From NCBI GenBank assembly GCA_029245125.1, contig JAQWPZ010000295.1, positions 1-41,571 of the forward strand: DNA of 41,571 nt, written 5' to 3'. Numbering within the stretch: the first letter of the stretch is position 1; the number at the start of each line of letters is the position of its first letter. The position numbers were made by a program, and so were the translations under genes. Below are positions 27,274 to 38,090 of this stretch, in pieces. Source of the DNA: Rubripirellula sp. (lineage in GTDB: Bacteria > Planctomycetota > Planctomycetia > Pirellulales > Pirellulaceae). The notes under the pieces were generated by a model, which did no database searches, had not been told where the DNA came from, and worked only from the letters and a program-made list of their open reading frames with translations.

Positions 27274-27292
27274 AAGTGTTAATGTAACGCTT
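27274..27292. promoter_or_regulatory. Operator-like palindrome between divergent genes
   Basis: The sequence AAGTGTTA-ATG-TAACGCTT has 8-base arms matching at seven positions around a three-base centre. It lies 23 bases before the aldo/keto reductase start and 51 before the Gfo/Idh/MocA start, where a repressor could control both. By eye only; the regulator is not encoded nearby. Confidence 0.4.
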
Positions 27293-27342
27293 CAAAGCCC
27301 CACTCGGGAATGAGGAGGGCAATCGCCAGCCAGGAGAAATTC

Positions 27343-28380
27343 ATGAGTGAGAAACCGGTAAGATTTGGACTCGTTGGATTCGGTGCCTGGGGCGGACATC
27401 ACGCCAATGCCATCACGGCCACCCAAGACGCTGAATTGGTCGCGATCGCGGCACGTAGTCCGGCATCCGTCGAGAGGGCGCGAGAAGCCTACCCTGATGC
27501 GACTGTCTATGCGGACTATCGCGAACTTATCGCACGAGACGATTTGGACATCGTTGATGTCGTCGTCCCCAGTTACCTGCACCACGAAGTAGCGATGGCG
27601 GTACTGACGGGCGGCAAACATCTGCTGCTTGAGAAACCAATGGGGATCTCATTGGACCAATGCGATGAGATGATCCAAACCGCCAAACAGCACGACCGGC
27701 TACTAGCAGTAGGTCACGAATTGCGACTTTCATCAATGTGGGGCAAAGCCAAACAGATGATCGAAGACGGATTCATCGGCAAACCGCAGTACGCATTGGT
27801 CGAATTGTCGCGCAATCCATACCGCATGGGTGCGGACGGCTGGCGTTATGACATTGACCGGGTCGGCAGCTGGGTACTTGAGGAGCCGATTCACTTCTTT
27901 GATCTCGCGAGGTGGTACTTGGAATCGTCAGGGCAGCCGGAGCGGATTTACGCGACCGCCAATTCACGTCAAATCGAACGGCCCGAGCTGCAGGACAACT
28001 TCAGTGCAATCATGCACTTCTCCGGCGGCAGTTATGCTGTCGTCTCGCAGACGCTTGCCGCTTTCGAACATCACCAAACAGCCAAGATCACTGGCACAAA
28101 GGGGGCATTGTGGGCATCCTGGAGCGGGGCAATGGATCGAACCCGTCACCCCACCTTCCAACTACGTGCCTTCGACGGCAACGAAGTCATTACGGTTCCA
28201 ATCGAAAAGCCAACGGGTGAATTATTCGAACTGGAAGATCAAATCGCCCGCATGGTCGACGCAGTTCGCAATGGAACGCCACTCCATTGCACCGGCCAGG
28301 ACGGACGCTGGTCGGTCGCGATGTGTCTTGCTGCTGAAGAATCAATTCGAACCGGCGAAACGGTCCCTGTGAGCAGCTAG
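27343..28380 (+). CDS. Gfo/Idh/MocA family NAD(P)-dependent oxidoreductase
   Basis: A 345-residue cytosolic sugar- or cyclitol-type dehydrogenase. The N-terminal Rossmann fold begins VRFGLVGFGAWGGHHANAI, and the family signature LLLEKPMG lies near residue 98. The C-terminal alpha/beta domain (about 125-330) includes GSWVLEEPIHFFDLARWYL, where the histidine follows the usual catalytic region. Gly-rich GTKGALWASW is typical. I prefer ATG 27343 because aggaga (27332-27337) is five bases upstream; ATG 27310 is in frame but lacks a site. The gene is alone on the plus strand, divergent from the reductase operon and convergent with the heme-protein operon. Confidence 0.93.
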   Translation: MSEKPVRFGLVGFGAWGGHHANAITATQDAELVAIAARSPASVERAREAYPDATVYADYRELIARDDLDIVDVVVPSYLHHEVAMAVLTGGKHLLLEKPMGISLDQCDEMIQTAKQHDRLLAVGHELRLSSMWGKAKQMIEDGFIGKPQYALVELSRNPYRMGADGWRYDIDRVGSWVLEEPIHFFDLARWYLESSGQPERIYATANSRQIERPELQDNFSAIMHFSGGSYAVVSQTLAAFEHHQTAKITGTKGALWASWSGAMDRTRHPTFQLRAFDGNEVITVPIEKPTGELFELEDQIARMVDAVRNGTPLHCTGQDGRWSVAMCLAAEESIRTGETVPVSS

Positions 28381-28408
28381 CGGGCGACTTTTCACCGAGC
28401 CTCGCCAA

Positions 28409-29329
28409 TCAAGCCGCTAACCAGGTGCGAAGTGTTTCGACATCTTTTTTGATCGCCGACAGATGCTGCGGCACCATGTCTGGGCGGCGGTGATCCAAGT
28501 ACTCTTCGTGCAATGAGATCGGCCCTGCAAAATCGGTTCGCTGAATGATCTTAAGAAATCTTGGATCGATCCGTCCCTCACCCAACGGCACATTGACGGG
28601 GCGGGCCTCGCCCTGCTTCCAGATAAAATCTTTGACGTACAACGTCTCGATCATTGGCCGGATCATGTTAAGCGTGACCTGCCAAGCCATCCCCCCTTCG
28701 GCCGTCGCATGACGAATGTCGTAAGCCAAACCAATATCCTCGTTTGCGATTCCTTTCATGGCCAAACGAAGATCCCACAACGCCGCCCCCATGTAATTAC
28801 GTCCCGCATGGTTCTGGTACAGACCTTGGATTCCAAAATCATGATTCATTGCCGCCAAATCACGGATCTGTGGACGCCATTGATCCAACTGCGTTAGCAC
28901 GCTTTGATTTAAGTCATACTTGAAATATTTCATCCGATAACGTTTGATCCCGAGCGTGGCAGCTGTCCGCAAAACCCGTTCCGTTAAGGGATTTTGCGGG
29001 TCGTTGACATCGGTTGTCATCACCGTGATTTCAAGGTTCCTTTTCTGCAATGCCTCGACTAACAGTGGCAACTTTTCTTCGACCTCTTGTGGTTCCACGT
29101 GTCCACCCTGACGAATAGGTGCTTCGATTCCATCGACACCAATTTCCGCCATGCGATCAGCCAACTCATCAAAACTCAATGAGTTAAATGGCTTTGTGAA
29201 TACACAGATTTTGTTTTGAGCTGGCTGTGAATCGTCGCCAACGGCGATCGAACCACAGGCCGCAACACCCGCTGCCGCCGTCATCAAGAATTCGCGTCGT
29301 CCCGTGGACAGAGAGTTTCGCAACATCAT
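28409..29329 (-). CDS. Tat-exported sugar phosphate isomerase/epimerase-like TIM barrel
   Basis: A 306-residue protein. The N-terminus STGRREFLMTAAAGVAACGS is a twin-arginine signal with an alanine-rich core. The rest is an AP-endonuclease-2/xylose isomerase-like TIM barrel (ELADRMAEIGVDGIEAPIR, GLYQNHAG, LAYDIRHATAEGG, ISLHEEYLDH) with acidic and histidine residues fit for metal binding. Such proteins may isomerise or cleave sugars, but specificity cannot be read. Its ATG overlaps the stop of the PVC-type heme protein gene by 4 bases (ATGA), so translation is coupled and it ends the four-gene operon. Confidence 0.88.
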   Translation of the reverse strand: MMLRNSLSTGRREFLMTAAAGVAACGSIAVGDDSQPAQNKICVFTKPFNSLSFDELADRMAEIGVDGIEAPIRQGGHVEPQEVEEKLPLLVEALQKRNLEITVMTTDVNDPQNPLTERVLRTAATLGIKRYRMKYFKYDLNQSVLTQLDQWRPQIRDLAAMNHDFGIQGLYQNHAGRNYMGAALWDLRLAMKGIANEDIGLAYDIRHATAEGGMAWQVTLNMIRPMIETLYVKDFIWKQGEARPVNVPLGEGRIDPRFLKIIQRTDFAGPISLHEEYLDHRRPDMVPQHLSAIKKDVETLRTWLAA

Positions 29330-32300
29330 TTGGTTCCCAACGTTAAGTAAGCGAATAAATCACGTAGCTGGTCATCCGTCAGCTCTTTCAAAACATCCGC
29401 GGGCATCAGCGATGTGGGGATGGCTTTCAAAATTTCAATCTCATCACGGCCGACCGTCGTGGTTTGATTATCAGCATTTCGGAGGGTGACCGCATTGGAG
29501 TCTTGCGAGGCGATCATTCCATTCAAGGCTCGCCCATCCTTCGTGAGCATCAAATACGACTGGAACCCTTCGCGAATTTCCAAACTAGGGTCAACGATTG
29601 CATTCAACCAGAACGTCAAATTACCACGATCATAACCATCCAGCGGCGGTCCGACCTTCTTTCCAGATCCAAATAGCTGATGACAATTTCCGCAACGAGT
29701 CTTGAATTGCTCCTTCCCGGCGTCAGCGTTACCCTCCCCGGTCAACAACAGCGTCTTCAAGCGATCGACTTCCGCCACGAACAGCGGCCCCGAACGATCG
29801 ATGGCTTTCCCGAAAGCCTGTTCAACAGCCGCCACAATTTCTGGTTGAGGATAAACACGCAACTGCTGAATCACATCGGTTGGTATCTGGTCACGCCGCA
29901 CACGCCAAGCATTCAATTCATCCAACAACAGCCTTGCCCACGCAGGACGGGTCGCCAACGTCCGAGCGGCGGTTGACCGAAGACCATGTTCGCCTGAAAT
30001 CTGACTCCCAAACGCTCCCAACAATGATCGTGCGATGGACAGATCGTCATACTTTGCCAACGATTGAATTGCGACACGCTGAAGAGCCGGCTCACCCGTC
30101 CCGCGACCGGTCGCCAATTGCACGAGCGATGGCACAGCCTTGGGGTACGCGATTTCACCAAACACGTTGGCAACTTCCATCCGCACCCCCAGATCAACCG
30201 AACGATCACGAAGTGCCGAAATCGATTGATCCACCGCAGTCGCTTTGCCCTGTCGCAAACCTAACACCAAACCATGGTTCCCCAGCGATGCCTGGTATTG
30301 GTCGAGCGCTTTGGCCAAAGACCCGGGCAACTCGGGAAGGGGTCGACCCTGAAAAGCACGATTCATTCCCAACATCAATTGGCCGCGAGCGTCTGCCGAT
30401 GGCGCCATTTCCATCAAGCGAGCACAGTACTGCAATTCCAGCGGTGATGCGGAAGCAGCGTAACGCTGCATCAATCGACTGGTGATGTGAGTTTGAAAAA
30501 TCTTCGCTGACCACACTGCAGGATCACTCAACATACGCTCGATCTGCGACCACTCACTGACGTGCGACTCAAGCGCCCACCAGATCATGAGCGGTTGATG
30601 CAAATCCTGTAAATCTTCATCTCGACGCAACAACGCCTTGATCACTGGGATGGCGTCCTCAGCAGCAATCCGCTTCGCCGTCGAGGCCAATTGGCTGCGT
30701 ACTTGAGCATCTTCGTCCACTGCGGCTAACTCCGCAAACTTCGGATGACTTTGATGCTGATCGCCCAACAAACGTACAACCCAACGTCGAATATGCGGGT
30801 CCTGATGACCGAGCCAATCGTCGATGCGTCGCGGTGTCAGCTGCCCCATTAAGTTGACGGCCCAAACAGCTTCCAACGAACCTGCGGCAGCCATGTGATC
30901 CAAACGGGTCAGCACCGCATCATCCGCTCGCCAACCGAGTTCCAGCACACCGCGCTGCCGCACCCATTTATTAGCGTGTTGAAGCTTGCCTAGCAGCTGA
31001 TCGCTAGAAAGCTCATGCAGATCGCCTTCCGAATAAATCGGGTTCACCCCCTCGGGGACGATCCGATAGACGCGTCCACTCTCCTTGTGCCAGTCGTCTG
31101 TGGGACTGACGTGACTGAGTCGCGTGTCGTACCAGTCCGCCAAGTAAGCTGCCCCATCCGGTCCAACGCCCGCGTACACGGGACGGAACCAACGATCGGA
31201 ACTGTCGATCAGATTCGGAGCATCGACAGTCCGATAAGTCGATCCATCACGCATGCGGCGACTATTCCAAACCAGATTGTGCAGCGAGTTGGGCGCGATA
31301 ATCGACCCTTCAAGTTCCGACGGAAACAGTCCACCTTCATAGATACAAAATGCCTGCGGAAACCGGCGTCCATCACCCTCAAAACGCATCGCGGAAAAAA
31401 AACCGAACGCGTAAGGATTCGTGAGCGGACCGTGCTTTCCCCAATTTTTCGCCGAATAGCTGCCTTGCGGGAAATACCAGCCACGGGTGTTGCCACCATT
31501 GGTTCCGGTAAAAACACGACCTTTGGAATCAATGTCCAGGCTGAAGGTATTTCCCCCGCCTTCCGCATAGATTTCGAAAACTCGGGACTTGGGATGATAA
31601 CGCCAAACGCACTGTCCCTGAAAACGCACGCCTTTGGTCACCTCCGAACTCACGTCACCAACCGTGGTGCTGCCGTTACTGCCATACAACCACCCGTCAG
31701 GCCCCCACAACAAACTGTTGGCGACGGAGTGTGTATCTTGCAGGCCAAATCCAGTGAGATGAACCTCGGGATCACCGTCCGGAACATCGTCCCGATCGGC
31801 GTCTGGGTATCTCAACAAATAGGGCGGATTGAGGACCCAAATTCCGCCACCACCAACTTGGACCGCCGTGGCAATGTTTAAACCATCGATCACGTCTTTA
31901 CTGTGGTCGAACTTCCCGTCACCGTTGGTGTCTTCCAGAACGGTAATCCGGTCAACCCCCGGCATGCCGTGCGGTGGCGGATCAGGCACTTTATCAAACA
32001 CTGCTCGCAGATGCTGATCAAACCGAATAACCTTTAGCCCCGCCGGGTATTGGTACTGTCGGTACTGAACAACCCACAAACGACCGCGTGAATCCCATGA
32101 TAAAAACAACGGCTGAGTAATTGTCGGTTCTTTCGCAACCAACTGCACATCAAAACCAGGCCGTACAGCAAACTCCTTCACAGCGATTTCGGCTGGGGTG
32201 GGCGGTGACTGATCAGCCATCACCCCACGCCCACCAAATGTCCGCATGATTTCGGCGACCTGTTCGTTGCCGGCCCGATTTAGATCGAGCTCTGGTTCTT

Positions 32301-32436
32301 GCCCAGCACTTGGGGCGTCTGCACTTGGGGCGTCTGCCTTGTTTCTCACCGGTTGGTCCTTCGCAGGCTCTTGTGCACACAATTGAGCGAAGCCGAAGGA
32401 TACCAATCCCAGAATCAGCCAAGATGTCTGTCGCAT
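29326..32436 (-). CDS. PVC-type heme-binding propeller protein with HEAT repeats
   Basis: A 1036-residue exported protein. From ATG 32436 it begins MRQTSWLILGLVSFGFAQLC, a good signal peptide; GTG 32544 would add 36 residues before it. A membrane-bound-dehydrogenase-type beta-propeller (about 85-490; GFDVQLVAKEPTITQPLFLSW, DGWLYGSNG, GPDGAAYLADWYDTRLSH) is followed by HEAT-like helices (about 500-850). The Pirellula/Verrucomicrobium-type heme module ends it, with CGNCH at C915-C918-H919, GPPLDGYDRGNL and SLMPADVLKELTDDQLRDLFAYL. It is thought to oxidise a sugar or alcohol in the periplasm. It overlaps the TIM-barrel gene by four bases. Residues near 26-45 contain a duplicated ADAPS unit. Confidence 0.92.
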   Translation of the reverse strand: MRQTSWLILGLVSFGFAQLCAQEPAKDQPVRNKADAPSADAPSAGQEPELDLNRAGNEQVAEIMRTFGGRGVMADQSPPTPAEIAVKEFAVRPGFDVQLVAKEPTITQPLFLSWDSRGRLWVVQYRQYQYPAGLKVIRFDQHLRAVFDKVPDPPPHGMPGVDRITVLEDTNGDGKFDHSKDVIDGLNIATAVQVGGGGIWVLNPPYLLRYPDADRDDVPDGDPEVHLTGFGLQDTHSVANSLLWGPDGWLYGSNGSTTVGDVSSEVTKGVRFQGQCVWRYHPKSRVFEIYAEGGGNTFSLDIDSKGRVFTGTNGGNTRGWYFPQGSYSAKNWGKHGPLTNPYAFGFFSAMRFEGDGRRFPQAFCIYEGGLFPSELEGSIIAPNSLHNLVWNSRRMRDGSTYRTVDAPNLIDSSDRWFRPVYAGVGPDGAAYLADWYDTRLSHVSPTDDWHKESGRVYRIVPEGVNPIYSEGDLHELSSDQLLGKLQHANKWVRQRGVLELGWRADDAVLTRLDHMAAAGSLEAVWAVNLMGQLTPRRIDDWLGHQDPHIRRWVVRLLGDQHQSHPKFAELAAVDEDAQVRSQLASTAKRIAAEDAIPVIKALLRRDEDLQDLHQPLMIWWALESHVSEWSQIERMLSDPAVWSAKIFQTHITSRLMQRYAASASPLELQYCARLMEMAPSADARGQLMLGMNRAFQGRPLPELPGSLAKALDQYQASLGNHGLVLGLRQGKATAVDQSISALRDRSVDLGVRMEVANVFGEIAYPKAVPSLVQLATGRGTGEPALQRVAIQSLAKYDDLSIARSLLGAFGSQISGEHGLRSTAARTLATRPAWARLLLDELNAWRVRRDQIPTDVIQQLRVYPQPEIVAAVEQAFGKAIDRSGPLFVAEVDRLKTLLLTGEGNADAGKEQFKTRCGNCHQLFGSGKKVGPPLDGYDRGNLTFWLNAIVDPSLEIREGFQSYLMLTKDGRALNGMIASQDSNAVTLRNADNQTTTVGRDEIEILKAIPTSLMPADVLKELTDDQLRDLFAYLTLGTK
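32306..32335. repeat. In-frame 15-base tandem duplication
   Basis: The unit gcacttggggcgtct at 32306-32320 is repeated exactly at 32321-32335. It encodes the repeated ADAPS in the linker after the signal peptide of the heme protein. It keeps frame, so it is likely a harmless slippage product. Confidence 0.85.
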
Positions 32437-32527
32437 GGTGAAAGGACCCAACCCTGTCCAAGAGGAAAAAAGCAATTGCAACCGGAGCTTCAACGTGACG
32501 TGGAAGACAAATCTCGGACTCGCGTGA

Positions 32528-33952
32528 TCATGCCAAGATGTCACGCAACACGTTTCCGTGCACGTCCGTCAAACGAAAATCGCGACCCGCATAACGATAG
32601 GTAAGTTTGTGGTGGTTCATACCGAGCAAGTGCAGGACCGTCGCCCACAGGTCATACACCTCGCACCGATCTTCCACAGCATGATAACCCAATTCATCGG
32701 TCGCTCCGTAAACAGTTCCACCTTTCACACCGCCGCCACTTAGCCAAACACTAAAACCAAATGGATTGTGGTCTCGTCCGTTACTGCCTTGTGAAAACGG
32801 CGTTCTGCCAAACTCTCCAGCCCAAACTAACAAGGTATCGTCCAACAATCCAACTCGGCGAAGATCCTTGATCAGCGCCCCAATCGGTTGATCGACCTGC
32901 AGCGCCATTTGGCCGTGTCCTTTTTCCAGAGCGCTGTGCTGGTCCCACGGATTAGCCGCACCACCCGCACCGATGCCGCGTGTCAGGCAACTCAACTCGA
33001 TGAACCTCACGCCGCGTTGAACCAATCGTCGTGCTAACAAGCACTGCCGAGCATAGGCTGCCATCGCCGCATCAGGCGAATCAACCCCATACAGATCCCG
33101 AGTTTCCTGGGATTCATCGGAAATGTCACACAATTCGGGAACAGCAGTCTGCATCTGAAACGCAGTCTCGTAATTTTTGATAGCGGCTTCAATCTGTGGA
33201 TCCTCCGATGAAGCTTCCAAAAACCTGCGATCCAATTGACGGACGAAATCCAGTCGCCGACGTTGGGTTTCCAGCGCATCGCTCCCGCGAATGTTGCGAA
33301 TCGCTTCCTGTTGATCTGCTTTCAAAATCGAGCCCTGGTGTTGCGCTGGCAAAAAACCATTGCTAAACAAAGCAACGCCGCCGTGTGGCGGAACCGCATT
33401 CCCACTTTGCAGGACCACATAAGCTGGCAGATTTTCACTTTCGCTGCCCAAGCCATAGCTACACCAGGCGCCTGCACTCGGATGCCCCATAAAGGGGAAT
33501 CCGCTATGCATGAAAAAATTACCTTGTGCATGTTCGTTGACAGGCGAAGTCATTGACCGAACGACTGACAACTCATCCGCAACACCGCCCACGCTGGGAA
33601 ACAAACTGCTAATCGGAATCCCCGAATCGCCCCATGGTTGAAACTCAAATGGACTGGCCATCACGCTGCCGTTGTTGTTGAACTGCGTTCGTTCAACGCT
33701 GACCGGCATCGACTTTCCGTGCAGATCCTTCAATCTCGGCTTGGGATCAAACGAATCAACGTGTGACACACCACCTGACATGTACAGAAAAATCACATGT
33801 TTCGCCTTGGCCGGATGATGAGTCACAGGCAACTCACCACGTGCCTCGGATTGCATCAAACTGGCGAGAGCAAGGCTACCGAAGCCGGCCGAACTTTCCC
33901 TGAGCATCTGACGCCTCGACCAAGGCGTTTCTAGCTTTCGACTATCGGACAT
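32528..33952 (-). CDS. DUF1501 family Tat-exported protein
   Basis: A 474-residue protein of the DUF1501 family, sulfatase/phosphatase-like in fold. The leader [20 protein letters not shown] is twin-arginine. Family markers are [80 protein letters not shown] and the C-terminal [13 protein letters not shown] end. These proteins are nearly always encoded next to DUF1553 heme proteins in planctomycetes; their reaction is unknown. The ATG at 33952 overlaps the DUF1553 stop by 11 bases, indicating translational coupling. Confidence 0.95.
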   Translation of the reverse strand: MSDSRKLETPWSRRQMLRESSAGFGSLALASLMQSEARGELPVTHHPAKAKHVIFLYMSGGVSHVDSFDPKPRLKDLHGKSMPVSVERTQFNNNGSVMASPFEFQPWGDSGIPISSLFPSVGGVADELSVVRSMTSPVNEHAQGNFFMHSGFPFMGHPSAGAWCSYGLGSESENLPAYVVLQSGNAVPPHGGVALFSNGFLPAQHQGSILKADQQEAIRNIRGSDALETQRRRLDFVRQLDRRFLEASSEDPQIEAAIKNYETAFQMQTAVPELCDISDESQETRDLYGVDSPDAAMAAYARQCLLARRLVQRGVRFIELSCLTRGIGAGGAANPWDQHSALEKGHGQMALQVDQPIGALIKDLRRVGLLDDTLLVWAGEFGRTPFSQGSNGRDHNPFGFSVWLSGGGVKGGTVYGATDELGYHAVEDRCEVYDLWATVLHLLGMNHHKLTYRYAGRDFRLTDVHGNVLRDILA

Positions 33953-36900
33953 AAATAAATTCTTTCATCATCAAAGAGGCATGGACGACATCAATCCATG
34001 CGACCAGTTCAGGGGATCGACTCGAGACCGCACCCAGCGAGCGAAATTCTGTTTCCAAGACTTCAATGCGTGCTTCAATTTCCTGCAACTCGGCTCGCTG
34101 ATTTTCGGACATTGCCGCCAGCAATTGATTTCGGGTGACCGCACCGGAACCGTTGGCAAAGCTGGCTGCGATTTCTCCGTCACTCAGTGCTCTGTCATAC
34201 AACCTCGCTTCGTCAATCCTGCCAGCGAGCAAACGATTCCCGCCTGCAGGCAAATGCCGCACACCGAAACTCACAATCGCATTCCCATTTCGAAATTGAT
34301 TTGGGCCGTTACTTGGGTAGGGTTTTCCATAGGGTTCGCCCTCGCGATAACCAACGACCCGTCCATCTTTGTGATACACGATGGCCACATGCACGAACCG
34401 CTCCTTTGCGGACTTTTCCACCGCTCCGGCAAACGCCTGCGTGCGGCGAAAACGGTCACTACCGGCTATCCAATGCCCAGCTACCTGTTCACCAAAAACG
34501 ATCGAATCAAACGTGGTTCCGTCTTTGGTTTGAACGGTAATAACCCCTCCACCCTGCTGCTGTAGGTTGTCTAAACGAACCCAAACTTCCAGCGTCTTCT
34601 CCGTCAGCGTTTTCGGCAGTAATCCTGTCGTGACATAGCCGCCTGACCGAACAACCAGCGCACCATCTTCGATTCGCGCGGCCCCCCGTCCACTACCGTG
34701 CAAAGATCCAATTGAATCACTCAAGTCCTCGTCAAACGACCACCGCGCCAATGGACTAGGGGGTTGAATAGCAACTTGAACTCGCGCCGATGGATCTTCG
34801 CTCAGACGCCGACGGATTGGCTCAAGAAGTCCTTGCGCCAAGTTTTTTTGCTGCCGCAGTTTTTGCTTTAGATCTGAACTCCGCTTCGCTTCACTAGTCA
34901 TCTGCATGCGAGTCGCCTGGAGATGTTTCAGATAAAGATTCTTGTCTGCTTCACTCGGCAACCTGGAAAATAAACGCACGAACAACCGGTCAATTCGCTT
35001 GCCATCAGAATCCAAGGATGCGTCACTCAATATTCCTTTCGCCAGATCGGACACGACTTGACCAACTTGGGCCGCGTTCATCATCGTCAGAGACTGAGCC
35101 GGTATGTTGGTGTCGTCTCGTCGCCCAGTCGTACTAAAGGGCTCCGGAAAATCAAACGCCCGCAAGAATGGATCCAGAGAATTTCGAATCACGCGAACAT
35201 AGACGCTCCGTCGATTCGCATTCCCATCGACTGGCGGTCCAAACATCGGCGATTCACCCATTCGCCCCGCAACCATCAATAGCGAATCACGAATAACCTC
35301 TGCCTCCATGCGTCGAACATTGGCGTGCGACAGCAATCGATTCGCCGGATCCAACCGATTTGCGTCATCCGATGGACGCGAGGACTGCTGCCATGCCTTG
35401 GAAGTAACCATCAGCCGGATCATCTTCTTCAAGGACCATTTCTTTTTAACCAATCGAACCGCCAACCAATCAAGTAGTTCAGGATGCGAGGGATTGGCTC
35501 CGAGTTGCCCAAAATTGTCCGTTGTTTCGACCAAACCCTGACCAAACAGGTGATGCCACAATCGATTGACGATCACGCGCCGCGTTAGCGGATTTGTTTC
35601 GTCCAGCAAATCTTCAGCCAGTTCACGCCGACCACTCTGTGATGTCTCATAAGGTGTCGCGTCAAACGCCTCCAGGTATCGCCGCGGGACCAAATCTCCG
35701 GGTTGCTTATGATTCCCACGAATGAACAGTGGCTGCTCTCGACCGACGGTTTCGTCTAGACCGGGCACCCGCACCGGGATGGGAATTTCTGATTCGAGTT
35801 TGCGGTACTGCTCCAATAGCCCTGACAGCTCGGGCAATTGAGCCATTTGATTTGGCAACCATCCCAGCCGAATACATCGATCGAGCAAAACAGCCTGATC
35901 GTCACTCAGAGTCCCAGCCTCCCATGCCACAATCGAATCCTCGATTGCTTGAACGTAAACCCGCACTAAACCGGCATAGGAATTCGGTTTCGTATCGATC
36001 GCCAAAACGGCTCTTAAAGCTTCATCGTGACTCACCGGTGCCGCCTTGTCCGTTGTTACAACGACGTCACTGACACCAAACCACGAACGGGCTTTGCCCT
36101 TCACCAGCAAAGGTGCGTCCTGCGCGGTGACCAATTCCACGTGCATGGAATCACCGGACCAATACGACAGATCAAACTTTTGCCACTTCCACTCTGGAGT
36201 CAACGCCCGAACCGGAAACACCGTGCCGTTGCGAGGGTAATCCTGCACGACGTATCGCAACGCAGCATCGCCACTGCCGCAAGCCCGGACCCAAAGTTGT
36301 TGCCCAGGCTCAATCACGTGATCTGGCGAGGTCAGCCGCGCTGGATGTTTCGTTGAAATTTGATGAGAGAATATCCCGGCGGGATAGATTCCCTGCAACA
36401 CATCATCGCCTTCAACAGCAATCGCGAACTCGCCCGCGGTAGAAGCAGCAGGGTTATCCAAGCCAACACCGTGCCGATACCACTGTTGCACATCAGAGTC
36501 GCGAGAGAATTCCCAGCGGGCGTCAGCATTCTTCATCGCGCTGGTTGACTGGTACTGTTCCATCTTGCCGGCCCAATCACGAAAAACAGCGTCTCCTTTC
36601 GCATCTTTAGCTTTGACCAGTTGAGCAACGAGCGGATCCGTCAGTTCAGCGGATTCGAACTTTGATTCTTGTAGGTGAGAGGCCAACCGCTTTAGTCCAC
36701 TCGATCGCCAATTCTGAATCATGGCGGCTTTGATCTGCGGCTTCAAATCTGACAAAGCTTGACGATTCAGATTCTGCCTCTTGGGCGAATCAATCACCTG
36801 ACGAGCTGGACGACAGGAACTAAGAATCCCAAACAGGGCGTAATAATCAGCTTGGCTGATTGCGTCAAATTTGTGATCGTGGCAACGAGCGCAAGAGACG

Positions 36901-37976
36901 GTCAGCCCCAAAAACGCTTTTGAGAATGCGTTGATTTGATCATCCACAAACCGAACTTTCTCGTCCAACACATCGGTGGGTGCGAACCCATGGAATACCA
37001 TTCGCCAATGAGCGGTCCCGATCACCGACTCATTGATACCCATCTCCTGATTGATGCGGGGTGACTCCAGCAAGTCTCCCGCAACATGCTCCCGAACCAA
37101 CTGATCATAGGGAACATCACCGTTCCAGGCACGGATCAGATAATCACGGTAACGCCACGCGTTATCAATGCGGGGATCACCCTCGCTGCCATGTGATTCT
37201 GCATAGCGGATCCAATCCATCCAGTGTCGTGCCCAGCGTTCACCAAAATGTGGATTCGCAAGGAGTTCATCTATCAGGTCTTCGATTGCTCGTTGCTTAT
37301 CGATCTCGAATTTCGCTGACCAGCGAGCGAACTGCTGTGGATTTGGTGGCAATCCGATCAGTGAAACAAACAGCCGTCGAATCAAAACATTGCTTTCGGC
37401 AGGCAGAGCGTGCTGCAGGCCCGCGTCAAATAACTTTGCATCGATAAATCGGTCGATGGGATGAACGGCATCACCAGACGGTGTGGGCAGATTTTGAATC
37501 GCCCGAAAGCTCCACCACTGCTTTCGACGTTCCCGCGTCGCCTCCCAAGAGGTGAGGGCGGCAAGCTCAATTTTGGAAGGGGGTTCATCGCGTGGATCGG
37601 GAGCTCCCATTTCAATCCACTTCTCAAAATCCCGAATCACGCTGTCGCTGAGTCGTGCGCCGCCGTCCGGCATCTCGACTCCTTCGATATCGTGCTTCAA
37701 CACCGCGATCAGTCGACTCTCTTGCGGATTGCCCGGAACCAGAACCTCTCCGCTCCCACCCTCAAGCAAACCGGCACGATGATCAATCGCCAATCCCGCA
37801 TCAGCGTTCTCAGTGGAGTTGTGGCATTCATAACACTGCTGGACCAGAACAGGACGAATCCGAGATTCGAAGAATTCGATCTGTTCGGCCGGAATCAACG
37901 GTCGTTGCGCTGACAAGGCAGAAACGTAAAACAACAAGATGACAGCAACAAAGCTGCGAATACAAATAAAACTCAC
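33942..37976 (-). CDS. PSD1/DUF1549/DUF1553 planctomycete cytochrome c with LamG-like domain
   Basis: A 1344-residue exported protein. I place the start at GTG 37976, preceded five bases upstream by ggag; it gives the signal peptide [20 protein letters not shown]. The planctomycete cytochrome c domain has CYECH at C48-C51-H52. DUF1549 (about 165-385) includes [16 protein letters not shown] and a second CxxCH ([10 protein letters not shown]). A middle beta region is followed by DUF1553 (about 760-1010; [26 protein letters not shown]). A coiled helix and a concanavalin/LamG-like domain (about 1070-1265; [36 protein letters not shown]) end the chain. Such LamG modules often bind glycans, suggesting action on a polysaccharide. 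It is the first gene of a four-gene operon. Confidence 0.93.
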   Translation of the reverse strand: MSFICIRSFVAVILLFYVSALSAQRPLIPAEQIEFFESRIRPVLVQQCYECHNSTENADAGLAIDHRAGLLEGGSGEVLVPGNPQESRLIAVLKHDIEGVEMPDGGARLSDSVIRDFEKWIEMGAPDPRDEPPSKIELAALTSWEATRERRKQWWSFRAIQNLPTPSGDAVHPIDRFIDAKLFDAGLQHALPAESNVLIRRLFVSLIGLPPNPQQFARWSAKFEIDKQRAIEDLIDELLANPHFGERWARHWMDWIRYAESHGSEGDPRIDNAWRYRDYLIRAWNGDVPYDQLVREHVAGDLLESPRINQEMGINESVIGTAHWRMVFHGFAPTDVLDEKVRFVDDQINAFSKAFLGLTVSCARCHDHKFDAISQADYYALFGILSSCRPARQVIDSPKRQNLNRQALSDLKPQIKAAMIQNWRSSGLKRLASHLQESKFESAELTDPLVAQLVKAKDAKGDAVFRDWAGKMEQYQSTSAMKNADARWEFSRDSDVQQWYRHGVGLDNPAASTAGEFAIAVEGDDVLQGIYPAGIFSHQISTKHPARLTSPDHVIEPGQQLWVRACGSGDAALRYVVQDYPRNGTVFPVRALTPEWKWQKFDLSYWSGDSMHVELVTAQDAPLLVKGKARSWFGVSDVVVTTDKAAPVSHDEALRAVLAIDTKPNSYAGLVRVYVQAIEDSIVAWEAGTLSDDQAVLLDRCIRLGWLPNQMAQLPELSGLLEQYRKLESEIPIPVRVPGLDETVGREQPLFIRGNHKQPGDLVPRRYLEAFDATPYETSQSGRRELAEDLLDETNPLTRRVIVNRLWHHLFGQGLVETTDNFGQLGANPSHPELLDWLAVRLVKKKWSLKKMIRLMVTSKAWQQSSRPSDDANRLDPANRLLSHANVRRMEAEVIRDSLLMVAGRMGESPMFGPPVDGNANRRSVYVRVIRNSLDPFLRAFDFPEPFSTTGRRDDTNIPAQSLTMMNAAQVGQVVSDLAKGILSDASLDSDGKRIDRLFVRLFSRLPSEADKNLYLKHLQATRMQMTSEAKRSSDLKQKLRQQKNLAQGLLEPIRRRLSEDPSARVQVAIQPPSPLARWSFDEDLSDSIGSLHGSGRGAARIEDGALVVRSGGYVTTGLLPKTLTEKTLEVWVRLDNLQQQGGGVITVQTKDGTTFDSIVFGEQVAGHWIAGSDRFRRTQAFAGAVEKSAKERFVHVAIVYHKDGRVVGYREGEPYGKPYPSNGPNQFRNGNAIVSFGVRHLPAGGNRLLAGRIDEARLYDRALSDGEIAASFANGSGAVTRNQLLAAMSENQRAELQEIEARIEVLETEFRSLGAVSSRSPELVAWIDVVHASLMMKEFIYVR

Positions 37977-38090
37977 GCTGACTCCAGAAACCAAACCGGA
38001 CGATCGATCGTCACTAGTGTAACGAAAACAAACGCACGACGGCTGCTGGCAGCTCAACACAGAAGGTGCCGCGGTCAATCGGCTGGAACG

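Noticed and set aside
33942..33952. Overlap of DUF1553 and DUF1501 frames as a possible frameshift
   Set aside because: Both proteins are complete with normal ends and starts; an 11-base overlap is consistent with coupling, not with a broken gene.
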